From Puccinia triticina (lineage: Eukaryota; Basidiomycota; Pucciniomycetes; Pucciniales; Pucciniaceae): 64,000 bases of DNA. The notes under the pieces were generated by a model. The model was not told the origin of the DNA, made no database searches, and was given only the letters and a program-made list of their open reading frames with translations. The stretch lies in contig NC_070558.1 of assembly GCF_026914185.1 (NCBI RefSeq), positions 8,875,501 to 8,939,500 on the forward strand. Direction: 5' to 3'. This document shows positions 1-10,433 of this stretch, in pieces. Both the position numbers and the translations under genes were made by a program. Each line of letters opens with the position of its first letter. Position 1 is the first letter of the stretch.

Positions 1-650
1 CACTGCAAAGACCTCCACTTACTCAAGGTCCCTACAAAACACCACTTACCCCAAATCCTCCTGATTTCAAGCCTACAGCCAGGATTACTGAAGAGTGCCT
101 GAAGGTAGTTAACTTTGGACCAGAAGGATGGCTTTGGGAGGAAGAACTGAAACTCAACAAGCACCTCTTTAAACCTCACTTGGATCAACAAGAAGAAATG
201 TTCAACAAACTGTCCCTTCAAGCCCCAGGACCCACAGATACAGACCCTGGAGAAAATGAAGGCAAGACTATCAGTATATGCAACCCAAGTATTAGTACTA
301 CTACAGATCTCAACCCAACAGACTCACAAAATCCAATCAGTCCAAATCCAATCAGTACACCGTCTGAAGACATTTTTATCTTGCCGCCTGCGCCGGTTCC
401 ACCAGATATTAACTCAACAACAACAAATTCAAGTAGCAAACTCAATGAAGACCATTCAGAAACTAAACAAGAATTGAAAAGATCAATCAATGATCTATAT
501 CATCTTGAATCACAAAGGAATCAATTTATTTACTTATTTTACTCACTCAGGAAGCTCCTGGTTCAACTGTCACTGAAGATTCCGCCCGACCGCTTTGGAC
601 AACTTCAGACACACTTCAACCGCCCAAGGCTCCTTGTTGGAATTGGTTAA
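1..650 (+). CDS. Retrotransposon polyprotein C-terminal tail (partial)
   Basis: The frame is open from base 3 to the stop at 648-650, giving about 215 residues with no start in the window. The N-terminal part reads like the low-complexity tail that follows the integrase in fungal Ty3 polyproteins, with proline, threonine and asparagine-rich sequence such as NPISPNPISTPSED. A short hydrophobic aromatic patch lies near the end. No catalytic domain is visible inside the window. The assignment rests mainly on position upstream of the purine tract and LTR. It could also be an unrelated frame within the element. Confidence 0.45.
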   Translation, partial: LQRPPLTQGPYKTPLTPNPPDFKPTARITEECLKVVNFGPEGWLWEEELKLNKHLFKPHLDQQEEMFNKLSLQAPGPTDTDPGENEGKTISICNPSISTTTDLNPTDSQNPISPNPISTPSEDIFILPPAPVPPDINSTTTNSSSKLNEDHSETKQELKRSINDLYHLESQRNQFIYLFYSLRKLLVQLSLKIPPDRFGQLQTHFNRPRLLVGIG

Positions 651-3265
651 ACAATTATCATTTTTCTCTTTTCTAAATCATCACAAACAGATATCAGCTC
701 TAAATTCTGAAACTCTTGGGGCTTGAATCTTTCAAGTTGGGGGAGGAACTCACATTCTTTCAAAAAGTCACTCTTTTATCACCGTCCTCCCACCATCAAT
801 CTCACAGTATTACTTGCCACAATTCAGAATATCTCAAAAGTCTATGGAAACCTTCCACTAAATCTACCTCCTCAGCAAGAGTTTAAACGGCTTATCCACA
901 CTCGTTTTTGAAAACTACACTCTTTTTTTTACTTTCTTTTTTCTTTTCTTGCTCACAAATAACTCACTTTCTTTGAGGTTGAGGACAACCTTCTAAGTTG
1001 GGGGAGGGGGCTCTCATTTCATTTTTGGGTTCAGATTTTTTTTGGCTGGATCATCACAAAACTTCACAACAGACTCAACTGCGGCACTGGGACAATCAAT
1101 AACCCTGTTCTCATCTTGGATCAGATTCTTAGTTTTTTTGACTCGGATTGGGCTCTTTTGGTTAACGTGGATCACTCTTGAACCAACTATTTTGGAATCG
1201 GAGCGATGATCTTACATTGTACATAACAAACAACCAGGGAGCTCATGATACTCAGGTCTAAGAGTACTAATGCCATAGATAATAGGCTGCAGAGCAATGG
1301 CTCAAGCTGAACAACCCTGGTTCAAACTTTGACGGAGCCGGGGGAGCGTTCCCAGTACCCAGTAGCTACGGACCAGATATCCGGATCAGCCAGGAGCCGA
1401 CAAGATTGGATAAAAGATGAAAGACTTGTTTTGTTTAACCCAAGACGGGGACGGAGTCAAGGCGATGACCTGGGAACCCGGACGGTGACCTGGGGCGATA
1501 ATCTACCGGCAAAGTCAAACTCTGCCACTTCAGCGACCGCCTCGGTCGACAGTGAATGGGTGCTCGGTTGGAGCAGCCCTATCTCCAGCAGCTCAATCCT
1601 CTCAAGTTCGTTTGGCACAGAACCGAGGTCCGTGTGATTAACGGACTCCATTCACTGACTGGTCCACTGAAACCAAGCAGGGGTGATAGTCCCTCCTTGA
1701 TATATTGATCCATCCATGATCAGGATGGGATTGTGGATGGAGAATCCCAGCTAGCAAACAGTAAAAACAAACAAACGGGTCAGCGACACCGTGGCTAAGG
1801 AAGCTAAATGTGTAGCTACACAGACAACAAAGGCTCACACGAGCCAACGTTTCGTTGGATACTCCTCGGTTCCTCAGAGGATAGTCTAAAGGAACTCAGG
1901 TATACTGTAGAATGAATGAGAGTGAGAAGGTGGTTGATGGTAGAAAAATCAGGAGGGGAGGGAGCTCTTTTATACTCGACCGGGTTCTGCGGGCACCTAC
2001 CGGTCCATATGTAGGGCACTTGGGCCCACTTCCAGACTTGCCAAAATGAAACAAACGGTCTGCTCATTTAGAAGGCGAGCATGTCGTTCGACCCGGCCGT
2101 AACAATCCGAGATGGAACCGAGCCAAAGGAAATAAAGACAAAGAGACGGTTGTCAGTCTCGCCGCCTTATCACCGGCTAATGTAAAAATACAAAGGAGGA
2201 TCTCTTGATGTACATACTTCAATCGAGAACGTCCATAAATGATGTCAAAGCTGTCAAATCGGTGGTACGAGTGGGGCTGTTAATGAACCTGACAGCTGCA
2301 GATCGCGAAATAGGCAACTCTGCAGAAAGTTTAGTATAAATACTCACCATCCACAGCCCTGCTCACCAGCAGGTTCTAGACAATATGATCAGGTGGAGGG
2401 TCTTGAGCAAGCGATCGTTCGACGGTCAGCGGCGGTAGTACGACGCGTGCTGTTGAAGCAAAATCGGGCTGTCAGCTGTCAGATCTTGTATACACAAAGG
2501 GATTTTTTTCTTTTTTCGTCTTCTTTTCTTTGGAACCAAGGTCGAGAGGGCGCTCCCGAATCAAAGAACTGCCTGAACAGAAAAAGAGAAAGAACCCACT
2601 TCCAAGAAGTGGTCCAAGGCGAGAACGAGTCCACGGAAAGACTGAGTTGACATTGAGCGCCGGTGACGTAGTCGAAGAGGTCGGAAGATCGGCGAAGTCG
2701 AAGGGCTGGTTGCTGGCAGAGAACATATCGATCCAGATCGATCCCCCCTATGGGGTAAGGTCGACAACATACACATACCCCGTGGCGGGGTAAGACACTC
2801 GAGACCAAACGAGAGCTTGGACGGGCGGGCACCATCAGCACTGTGTACCCGGGCCCCAAGCCCGACCAGCCAATCATCAGAGGCGGGGTCGAGTCCCCGA
2901 TCACTACTCGACACCCGAGGCCCGCGGCTTCAATAGCGCGCACCCTAAGGCGCTAGAGCAACAGCTGCGGCCGCCACCACAGCACAAGCAGCACAACTGC
3001 GCAACTGCGGACTGCGGACTGCGCGCAGCACTTCGACCCCCAGAACCAACAAAAAGTTCTTGTCAAGAAAAACCCTAAAATTGACAAATATCAAATTTTT
3101 GGCCAATTTTCACCCTGCACAGCCTCTCAAGCCACGTGGCCCAGAAGACGTCAAAATGGCCAATTCTCCAAGGATCATGCAAATCACCACGTAAATTCAC
3201 CATGTCACAGGTTCAAAATTTGACAGAAAGCACTTTTCACGTCAAAATTGTCTGGGGACAGACAA
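651..3265. other. Non-coding interior of the retrotransposon
   Basis: No convincing gene. It holds two extra copies of the purine tract that normally occurs once before the 3' LTR: AAGTTGGGGGAGGA at 735-748 and AAGTTGGGGGAGGGGG at 995-1010. The section around 1330-3000 is richer in G, C and CpG than the flanks. It carries a TATAAAAG on the minus strand at 1967-1974. This may be a nested insertion, but I could not find matching ends. Confidence 0.4.
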
Positions 3266-3280
3266 TAAGTTGGGGGAGGA

Positions 3281-4043
3281 TGTGGTAGACGGAAAAGTGG
3301 AAAAATAAAAAGTTTTTTCTATGCCACATAATTACTCATACTAGGCCTCAAGATACCATCAAATGGACCCCAGAAATGGATTCTACGGCCAATTTCACCC
3401 CTAGCCATCACTGGAAGCACCCCTGGACCCCCTCTAGTGTGGAAGTTACACCTCATGGACACATATCACACGGCCAGCCCCAGTAACCCAGCTGTCATCT
3501 GCCCCAACCCGAGTTTCACAGTAGTACACTTATACATATCACAGGATACAAACATACATCTCCCTGTCAGGCTACACTCATTACATATTAACTACATACA
3601 CTCCTTTATATACATAGTATGACATCATTTACACTGTTTCTGCAGCCTCAGACTTTGTGTATACACTAATTCCCCCTGTATGACAGCTCATGCAGTCTAC
3701 TGTTACCTCATGCATGCATTAGAATGTTCTGTTGTATATTCTGACACCATTCATGTGCCCCTGAGGGGTTATGACATCATTTGTATCTACTCCCACCAGC
3801 TAAAATCCCTCACCCTGTTGTCTAGATTAGCTGAAACCCTAACCCACAAGCCCCTCAGGGGCTCCCCTTTTGTCTATAAAAGGAGCTCTCTCCACCCCCA
3901 GTGGCCTGCTCCCCAGTTCCTCACCCAGAACTCACAAGTCACCCAACACTCATCCACACTCAAATCCTAAAACCCTTATAACAATAAATCAACCCTTATA
4001 ACAACATTTCAACCCTTATAACAAGGTAATTGAAACACTTACA
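3281..4043 (+). repeat. 3' LTR of the Ty3-type element
   Basis: It begins TGTGGTAG directly after the purine tract. It contains TATAAAA at 3875-3881 (U3/R promoter) and three copies of AACCCTTATAACA at 3971, 3991 and 4011 with exact 20-base spacing. The middle spacer supplies an AATAAA polyadenylation signal at about 3984. The chosen end, ...ACTTACA at 4043, gives a TGT...ACA pair, but the end is uncertain by up to about 100 bases because no second LTR is available for comparison. Confidence 0.55.
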
Positions 4044-7000
4044 CGTTGCCAGTCAAACAGATTTCATCTGGAACAGACCAGACCTATCACTTAATAAAAC
4101 TTGCCAAGCTGAGCTTGGTGGGTCTTGTTGACTGATAACAGAAGGGCAGAGCTTGCAACTCCATCATACCCTTCACCATTCAGCAAAAGGGTTTCATTAC
4201 CACTTTTGAGTCTTACACCGGTGGCAGTTGGGGGCTTTTACCTATCAGTGATACCCATTTTAATCAAGCAGTTTTACACAATGCAAATGAATCATCATTT
4301 TCCTATTATACCAGCAAAATAAATACTTGAGCTCTAATTCAGTCAGGATATTTATGCTTTCTTTTATACTCAGCCCATCCTGTGTTTACCACCTGGTAAA
4401 AACTGTGATAGGTCTTTCAAAGCTTTTGAAATAAGCACATGGGTAAACTTGCCATTAATATCTGGGGGACATGCAGATTTTTTTCAGAGATTTGGGAGCT
4501 TTATTTCCCACCAAAAATCAATAATTTGTGTCTCTTGGTTGACATGATGGAAAGCTGTCAATTAATCACTAACTCAATGTGGTGGAGCACCACTGCAGCT
4601 ACCTCTTTCTGTTGAAATTTTCCCTGTGCTTAATATTCTTACTGGTAAAAAATGATTTTGGTCTGGTTTATACAGATTTTTCTTTTGATTGTGTATGGTT
4701 TCATGAATTTTAAAATGAGAAGAATCTACTGCTCTAATTATACGCAACTAGGGAAACTGTGGCTGCGCTGTGGAACAAACAGAGGCAATATCTCTCTACT
4801 AGGAGTGTGCAAAAGCACACTCCGTTCTAAGAGTTTGCCAAGCTACATGGCCAATAGATGTTTTTCACCAGACAACTGTTTACTTGTATAGCTGGCAAGC
4901 AGATTGTGGCCATGGTGGAAGTAACAAACTTCTTGAACACACCACCACTGGAATTTGTTTCATTATCTATCATGGGTCCCGTTGTTGAGGGTAAGCTAGG
5001 CATTGGTGTGATGTAATACCATCAGTCCAGATTGTAGTGGACTTCCCAAGCATAGATGTTTTTGTTGTTGAATGGAGAGAAACATACTGAGTGTATCTCA
5101 ATTTATCCTCTGTCTGTATCAAAATTTGTCCTTGTGCTTAGGGCTCAGCTTTTCTTCTTATAATTTCAGAGGAAATCTGGGAATTTCATGGAGCACAGAT
5201 AAAAACTCATTCTTTGTTTTATGCACTAGGTTGATTGAAAGTTGAAGCGCAAAGACCTGCACTGATATACTGTCTGCATGTGTCTTCTTTTTGTGTACCC
5301 AATCCTCTCAGGTGATTTCTGCTTGGTGAGTGGATGAAACTGGCCCTACTTTTGTACCAGTTATCCATCCGGATTTTCTAGGCAATCCCGCAAGTTGTTA
5401 AAACTGCCTGAAAGCTACCCAAACCTGATATATCCTCTTGGAGCTCTAAATGAGAGCCCCAAAATGGCAGGGTGATGGGCCCAATAAAGATTGAGGTAAC
5501 CCAACTGGCTGCGGAGGTCTCCTGCTTGGCAAGCAAGTTGGGTAGTTGGCACCAAATTGGAACCCAGTACATGCCCAGCCAAATTCAATCTTTAACACAT
5601 GGCTTGCATGAATTTTGTGCCAAATTGGCGCAGACAGCCCCCAAAAGCAGGTACAAGTGTCATGCTTTGCACCCCAGCAACAAGACCAGTAAAGCTTGGG
5701 GGATACTCCAGCTCAGCAGGGCATTTCCTGCTGGGTGAGCCCATACAATTTTCATGCTTTGCTATGGAAAAGCACCCGGTGAAGCTTGAGGTATATTTAC
5801 CAAATGACCAGGGATGATCTCCAAGCCAGCACCAGCTTGTGCCAACTTGCCAAGAAGACCTTCTAAATTGCCTGGATTGGTTGTCTCTACATCCAATCCA
5901 GTGATGTGTTTGGTAGTTTGGTTTCAAAATTCTGGATCTGACCAGATTACAAGTGGGTTGCCTGGAATACAGGCTGCAATTGTGGCTTTATGTTTTTGCA
6001 CTTGGTGGCTCAATTTTGGCGGACCAGGTCCACTGTAAATAGATCTGTGTTGGACGTGGAATGTGGGTGTGTGAGCAGTGCATGTTTTAGGATGAGATTT
6101 CCAAATTAGGAAAACTTGCTGTTTTGAATTGATGGTAGGATTGAGTGGTGGACTGGGTTGGGTTTTTTGCAGAGAAGCAGAAAAATGAGAATTAGAATGT
6201 GAAAGAGGAGGGATAAAATCAATACAGTTTGAGTTTTGACAAAGAAAAGTGGGAAGAGGGATGGTACACCTTCATGTGTGCAGAAGACAAAGGAAGTCTG
6301 GGAGACAATTAGAACAGGAGAGACAAAAAGTGAAGGTACTGGGAGAGATGAGCTTTTGGGATGAGGGGAAGACTGACTTAACTAAGCCTCCTGGGACTGG
6401 GGGTGCAGAGCACCCCAATGTGAAGCATCTCCCATTCCCAATGGGAGGCTTATGAGTGCATTTTTCTGTGTGAGAGCTTTGGCAAATTGCGGCTTGTGGC
6501 CAACTTTTCAAATCAAAGTGACATTACACTACGTGCACTCATTTTGAGACAGAAAGCTTAAGTGCAGAGGATAGCTGGGCATCTCAGCTTCATTGTACTC
6601 CGCAAATCATAGAAGGTACACCAGAGGGGAAGTCTTGCCCTTGCCCAGTAGTTGAGGTGTGTAGAGGATAGAATTCTGTATTGTTAGCCTGATTTCAAAA
6701 TCAGTCTACAAACCTTGCTAAAAATTTGATGGCTGCTCATGCAGCTCAATTCAAGGATACTCTGGAAAATACATAGAGTTCTCAGAAAGACCTCACCTGT
6801 AAAGGCCTTGCTGAAGGGAATGCTTATGCAGTATTTTTTTCAAGTTTATGCAGGAAGTGTGCATGAGATTTCAAACCATCCGTGAAAAGCAGTTGAAATC
6901 AGGCTAACATGAACGTATTAAATCCACATGGAACTTTGGGGAATTTACATACACAGTTCTGGCCACACCCAAAAAAGAGAAAGTTTGAAAGGGAAAAGGG

Positions 7001-7260
7001 AGGACAGTGTGAGGTGGGAAAATGCTCTGATTGGCACCACAAGGAAGAGAAATTTCAGGCCTTTCATCTGGTACCACAGGTGTGAAGTATTTGTCAGGGG
7101 AAGACACCGGAAAGGGGGACGGGAAAACAAGAAGCCTTCACGCCAAAACTTTGCGATTACCTGCGAGTCCCTCCTTCGGAGGTCGCGCTTCGCGCGAGGG
7201 CGCTTCGCGCCAGCCCAGGCCACCAGGGCCCTCTGAAGCCAGGGACTTGTGATAAGTCAG
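4044..7260. other. Repeat-derived intergenic DNA
   Basis: AT-rich, with only short frames and none supported by splice structure or similarity. Parts of 5510-5570 and 5820-5880 are loosely inverted copies of each other (core CTTGGCAAG...AGTTGGCAC). This suggests a decayed transposon. Confidence 0.4.
7170..7211. repeat. Three consecutive perfect mini-hairpins with TTC loops
   Basis: Three 13-base inverted repeats follow each other: CCTCC-TTC-GGAGG (7170-7182), CGCGC-TTC-GCGCG (7184-7196) and GGCGC-TTC-GCGCC (7199-7211). Each has perfect 5 bp arms around the same TTC centre, although the arm sequences differ. They lie 58 bases upstream of a TATA motif. Confidence 0.8.
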
Positions 7261-7268
7261 AGGAAGAG

Positions 7269-7276
7269 TATAAATA
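7269..7276 (+). promoter_or_regulatory. TATA-box-like TATAAATA
   Basis: TATAAATA on the plus strand, preceded by the GC hairpins and a GC-rich stretch. No plus-strand gene follows: the next gene (7410-8163) is on the other strand. It may be the promoter of a non-coding transcript antisense to that gene or a relic of an LTR. Confidence 0.3.
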
Positions 7277-7409
7277 GAGCACGTCGGAGAGAAGGGGGGG
7301 GTTCAAGGCGCCCGAGTTTCAGACTCATTATGGTAGCCTTGAGTGGGGGAAATGCTGCATCTTGTTCCAAGAAGTGGAATATCTGTAGGAGATGTGCTTG
7401 AGCTAATAT

Positions 7410-8163
7410 TCAAGGAATTCTTTTGGGTGCATCAGGTGAAATGTCAGCAACTGAAGCTCCAAGTAACTGCCAATAGTCATCGCGTTTAAACCTTTCCAGG
7501 AGGGAAGATTCATCAGAAACCAATCCTACCAAGCCAAAAAAGTGCATGTCAGGATGCAAGGACATCATTGGAAGACGTACATATAGGCGCAATCGATTGC
7601 GTTTGGTTTGCCAGCCTTGATGTCAGCTCCTGCTTCGACCAACGCCTTGACCACCTCCGTCCACCCTTTGAATACCGCCCCAGATAAGGCAGATTGGCCG
7701 CGTTCGTTCAGTCGGTCTGGCTGGGCGCCCCGAGAGAGGAGGTAGCGCACAAGCTGGTCTCTTCCATGGTAGGCGGCAAGCATCAGCAGATTGTTCCCTT
7801 AAAGAAATCCAATGTGCAGTCGGTTCTGGTGAACGATTTGAACCGTGCTATGAAAATAACATGCTCAGCGACTCACCTGATGCGTTGGTGAGTTCAACGG
7901 GCAGGCCAGCCTCGATTGCTGACGTTAACAAGCTGTATACAAAATCAGATTAGTTGCCCATTAAAATTTCGCGCCCGATCAGATCAACCGTCAACGCAAA
8001 AACCAAGGCTGTGTCACAAGGAAGGCTCTAACGTAATGTCGCCGGCCCTTGCGCCATCAAATATCCGTTCGGCAAATGCGAGGGTGTCCTCAGGTAAAGA
8101 GCTTGGGCAGGGATGCTGAATACTGTTATTCATTGGTGGGATGGCTGGTGACTTGGAGCTCAT
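7410..8163 (-). CDS. Small ankyrin-repeat protein
   Basis: Four exons on the minus strand: 8163-8033, 7932-7877, 7797-7581 and 7491-7410, all GT-AG and in frame, giving 161 residues. Exon 3 holds two clear ankyrin repeats: NNLLMLAAYHGRDQLVRYLL, then QSALSGAVFKGWTEVVKALV followed by EAGAD. The C-terminus reads AIDCAYMFKRDDYWQLLG. The layout (short N-terminus, about two repeats, then ID-A-MF) matches the small fungal ankyrin protein family of unknown function, which includes fission yeast members of similar size. Ankyrin repeats bind other proteins; no enzyme domain is present. The start is the methionine of MSSKSPAIPPM. An in-frame methionine exists 33 codons upstream (8262), so the N-terminus is provisional. 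It is divergently transcribed from the CCDC25 gene. Confidence 0.85.
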
Positions 8164-8381
8164 AGGAAGGGGATTTCTGCTGACGAACAGTGGCTGATTG
8201 GTCAGAATCCACCATCCCCGCGGCGCGCGCCAATTGGTGCACTGGGTGCGCAGGAGCAGCACGGCAGGTTCTGTGGACAGAGCTTATTTCTTGGCCAAAT
8301 TGAAACAACCACAACGCGATTTCCGTTCAACATCTCCACAAGGCTCGCACCGTCGTTAGAAATTCCATAGGAGGATAAAAA
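8164..8381. promoter_or_regulatory. Shared promoter gap of two divergent genes
   Basis: Only 218 bases separate the start codons of the ankyrin-protein gene (-) and the CCDC25 gene (+). Both promoters must lie in this gap or overlap the first exons. No TATA box is obvious. The gap contains a GC-rich GGCGCGCGCC palindrome at about 8221-8230. Confidence 0.6.
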
Positions 8382-9832
8382 ATGGTGCTTTACTTTAAAT
8401 CAAATGGTAAGTTGTTCCTCGTTGTAATTTCTGCAGTATATGTCAATCTTTACTCACCGAACCTGTGTCTCTTTTCTGGACCCTATTTTGAAGCCAGTCG
8501 TCGATCCCACAAACCCAGTGACCCTGTAAGAACGAAACCCATCTCAGTTGATTCGTATCTTTTTGTCTCTGGTTGCTAATCCAAGCTTTCATGCTGATTT
8601 GTACGCCTAATTTCAAGATATATGGGTAAGGACAAAGTAACCAATCCTCCTTCTGATGGCCTCGAGCAAAAAACATCAATAAGCTTAATGCAATGTCAAC
8701 CTACTTTATGGAAACATGCTTATCTAGCATGAGAACGAAGAATTGATTAAACATTCATGGGCAGAGGACGTCTGGTTTCATGTTGACAAGGTAGGGAGTT
8801 GCTCACTGAACGGCGGTCAAAGGCCATCTAATCTTTGGAAATCTCACGATGAAAACCATTGATGGTCAAATATGTAATGATGAACAAGATGATGACGACT
8901 TCAATGTTATGGCAAACCTCTAGCTATCATCCGCTCATGTTTACATTCGACTACCCAGCTCGATGCCCGACATGGAGGCCATCCCCGAAGCGTTACTACA
9001 GTTGAGCACCTTCACCTCTTCCTCCAAACGATTAAAAGGGTACTTCAATAAACCTTATCAGCGGCTTGTCTTCCTTTTCACACTCCAGGGACTGCACGCA
9101 GCTCGTCAAAGCAAACTCTATCGGTCAGTCTCTTCAAAGACTGCCTTTTGGGCACTCCGTGGTGTCCTTGCTCAGCTGTATGTTTGGGTCGATCTAGAGG
9201 GGAACAAGAGGGATAACCTTACCATAATTTGTGAGCTATCTTCCGTCTAACCTATTCGCGATCAGCTCTAAACAACCGAGTTGTCAGTCAATTTCGGTAC
9301 ATATTAAGTGATTGTTTGTGTGTTCAACCACTGTATATTACTTCGTAAAGTCACACCAGCTTCTAATCTGAAGAAAACGGGGGACATGGCGACAGGACAA
9401 GTAAGTTTTCACTCGGATAAGATTGTCAAACGTGTTCATGTCGCAACACGAGTCAACGCGATCGTCAATCGGCTGAATAAAACCAAAGTCGAGCGGTCGA
9501 CTGCCGACTTGGAACAAGAAAAAATCGAACATGAGAAAGAAGTCAATAGACAGAAACGCGCAATTGCAGCCCAAAAAGTCAGTTAACTCCCTTTATTTAT
9601 TACCTGGCTGAATTCCATAACAAAATTATTCTAATATGAGAAAAACATCGTCTCTTTCTTTCCTGGATGAATAATTAACCAGGCAAAGGAAGAGCAAGAA
9701 CTTCAAGCTCAGAGAAAAGCCGAACAGGAGGCGAGGTCGTATGATAAGCTGTTCGAAAAATTAGAAACCGAGACCTATCGGGACAAGGGCGAAAAGGTTG
9801 AAGGCTTCGACAGCGACGATGACTTCATGTAG
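8382..9832 (+). CDS. CCDC25: CCDC25 homologue (NFACT-R domain, coiled coil)
   Basis: Nine exons: 8382-8406, 8498-8525, 8618-8636, 8728-8790, 8924-9000, 9089-9123, 9198-9230, 9351-9577 and 9683-9832. They encode 218 residues, close to the 208 of human CCDC25. The product has the family order: start MVLYFKSN, then [37 protein letters not shown] and [13 protein letters not shown] (NFACT-R/DUF814 domain, about residues 1-110), then [12 protein letters not shown], a charged coiled coil and the family's typical acidic end DSDDDFM. Family members are conserved from fungi to animals. The animal protein is a membrane DNA sensor, while the NFACT-R fold is linked to RNA and ribosome-associated factors; the fungal role is not established. 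Six of the nine exons are 77 bases or shorter, one only 19. All junctions keep frame, so the model is well supported. Confidence 0.95.
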
Positions 9833-10433
9833 CATACTTCTCCTGGCGCTTATACGCACGTCCCAAATAAACATCTTACTCCTGTTTTGCGCCAAGCCAC
9901 TGTATGACTTGTCGCACCCGGATTCTCTTGACAAACAGATCTTGTACATCTTTACGTATCTATCAGGAAAATGACTTCACTTTATGGTCCATCTCTAGTT
10001 CAAGCATATTTCAGTCGCACGTGAGCATTTGTAAGTACTCAAGAAGTAAATGGACGCATGCAAAAGACAGACTGAAACCGCCACGTATATATGATTGACC
10101 TCCCAAAAACAACATTGGTCAACAAGATGATTTAAGAAAAGACCAAGATCACTGACTCAAGGAACGTAAGAACAACAACAACAAATTGAAAGGATTACAA
10201 CAAATAAAGCGACAAAAAACACCACATGTATGTGTGATGTATTAGGACCCAAGACTTAAGATCAAAAAAGGTAGGAGGGAATCAGAAAGAGATGGTTAAA
10301 GGAGCACAAGAAAAACGATGTAGAGAAAAAAAAACTACAAGTGCCTATAGCTTGTGGGAGGTGAAAATTTACTGATACAGTCTTTATGAGAAGTATATGT
10401 AAAATAAAACTGGTATGGGTATCCAAAAAAAGA

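Larger units (their letters stand above)
1..4043 (+). mobile_element. Ty3-type LTR retrotransposon, 3' part
   Basis: The left edge of the window cuts this element. An open frame from base 3 to 650 looks like the tail of a polyprotein. It is followed by a long non-coding stretch, a purine-rich tract at 3266-3280 (AAGTTGGGGGAGGA core) and then an LTR starting with TGTGGTAG at 3281. The purine tract directly abutting a TG-starting repeat with its own TATA box is the usual 3' end of a Ty3/Gypsy element. The 5' LTR and the target duplication lie outside the window, so the right end cannot be proven. Confidence 0.6.

Noticed and set aside
2880..2900. A tRNA T-arm-like GGGGTCGAGTCCCC.
   Set aside because: It lacks the TTC of the T-loop, and no acceptor or anticodon arm could be placed around it.
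2479..2943. Overlapping 117-154 aa frames on the minus strand in the GC-rich part of the retrotransposon.
   Set aside because: Several frames are open at once because of base composition. Cys/Arg/Ser-rich products without domains.
5378..6038. A cluster of frames of 64-111 aa in the AT-rich region.
   Set aside because: They overlap on both strands, and part of the region is a loose inverted repeat, so they are better explained as transposon remains.
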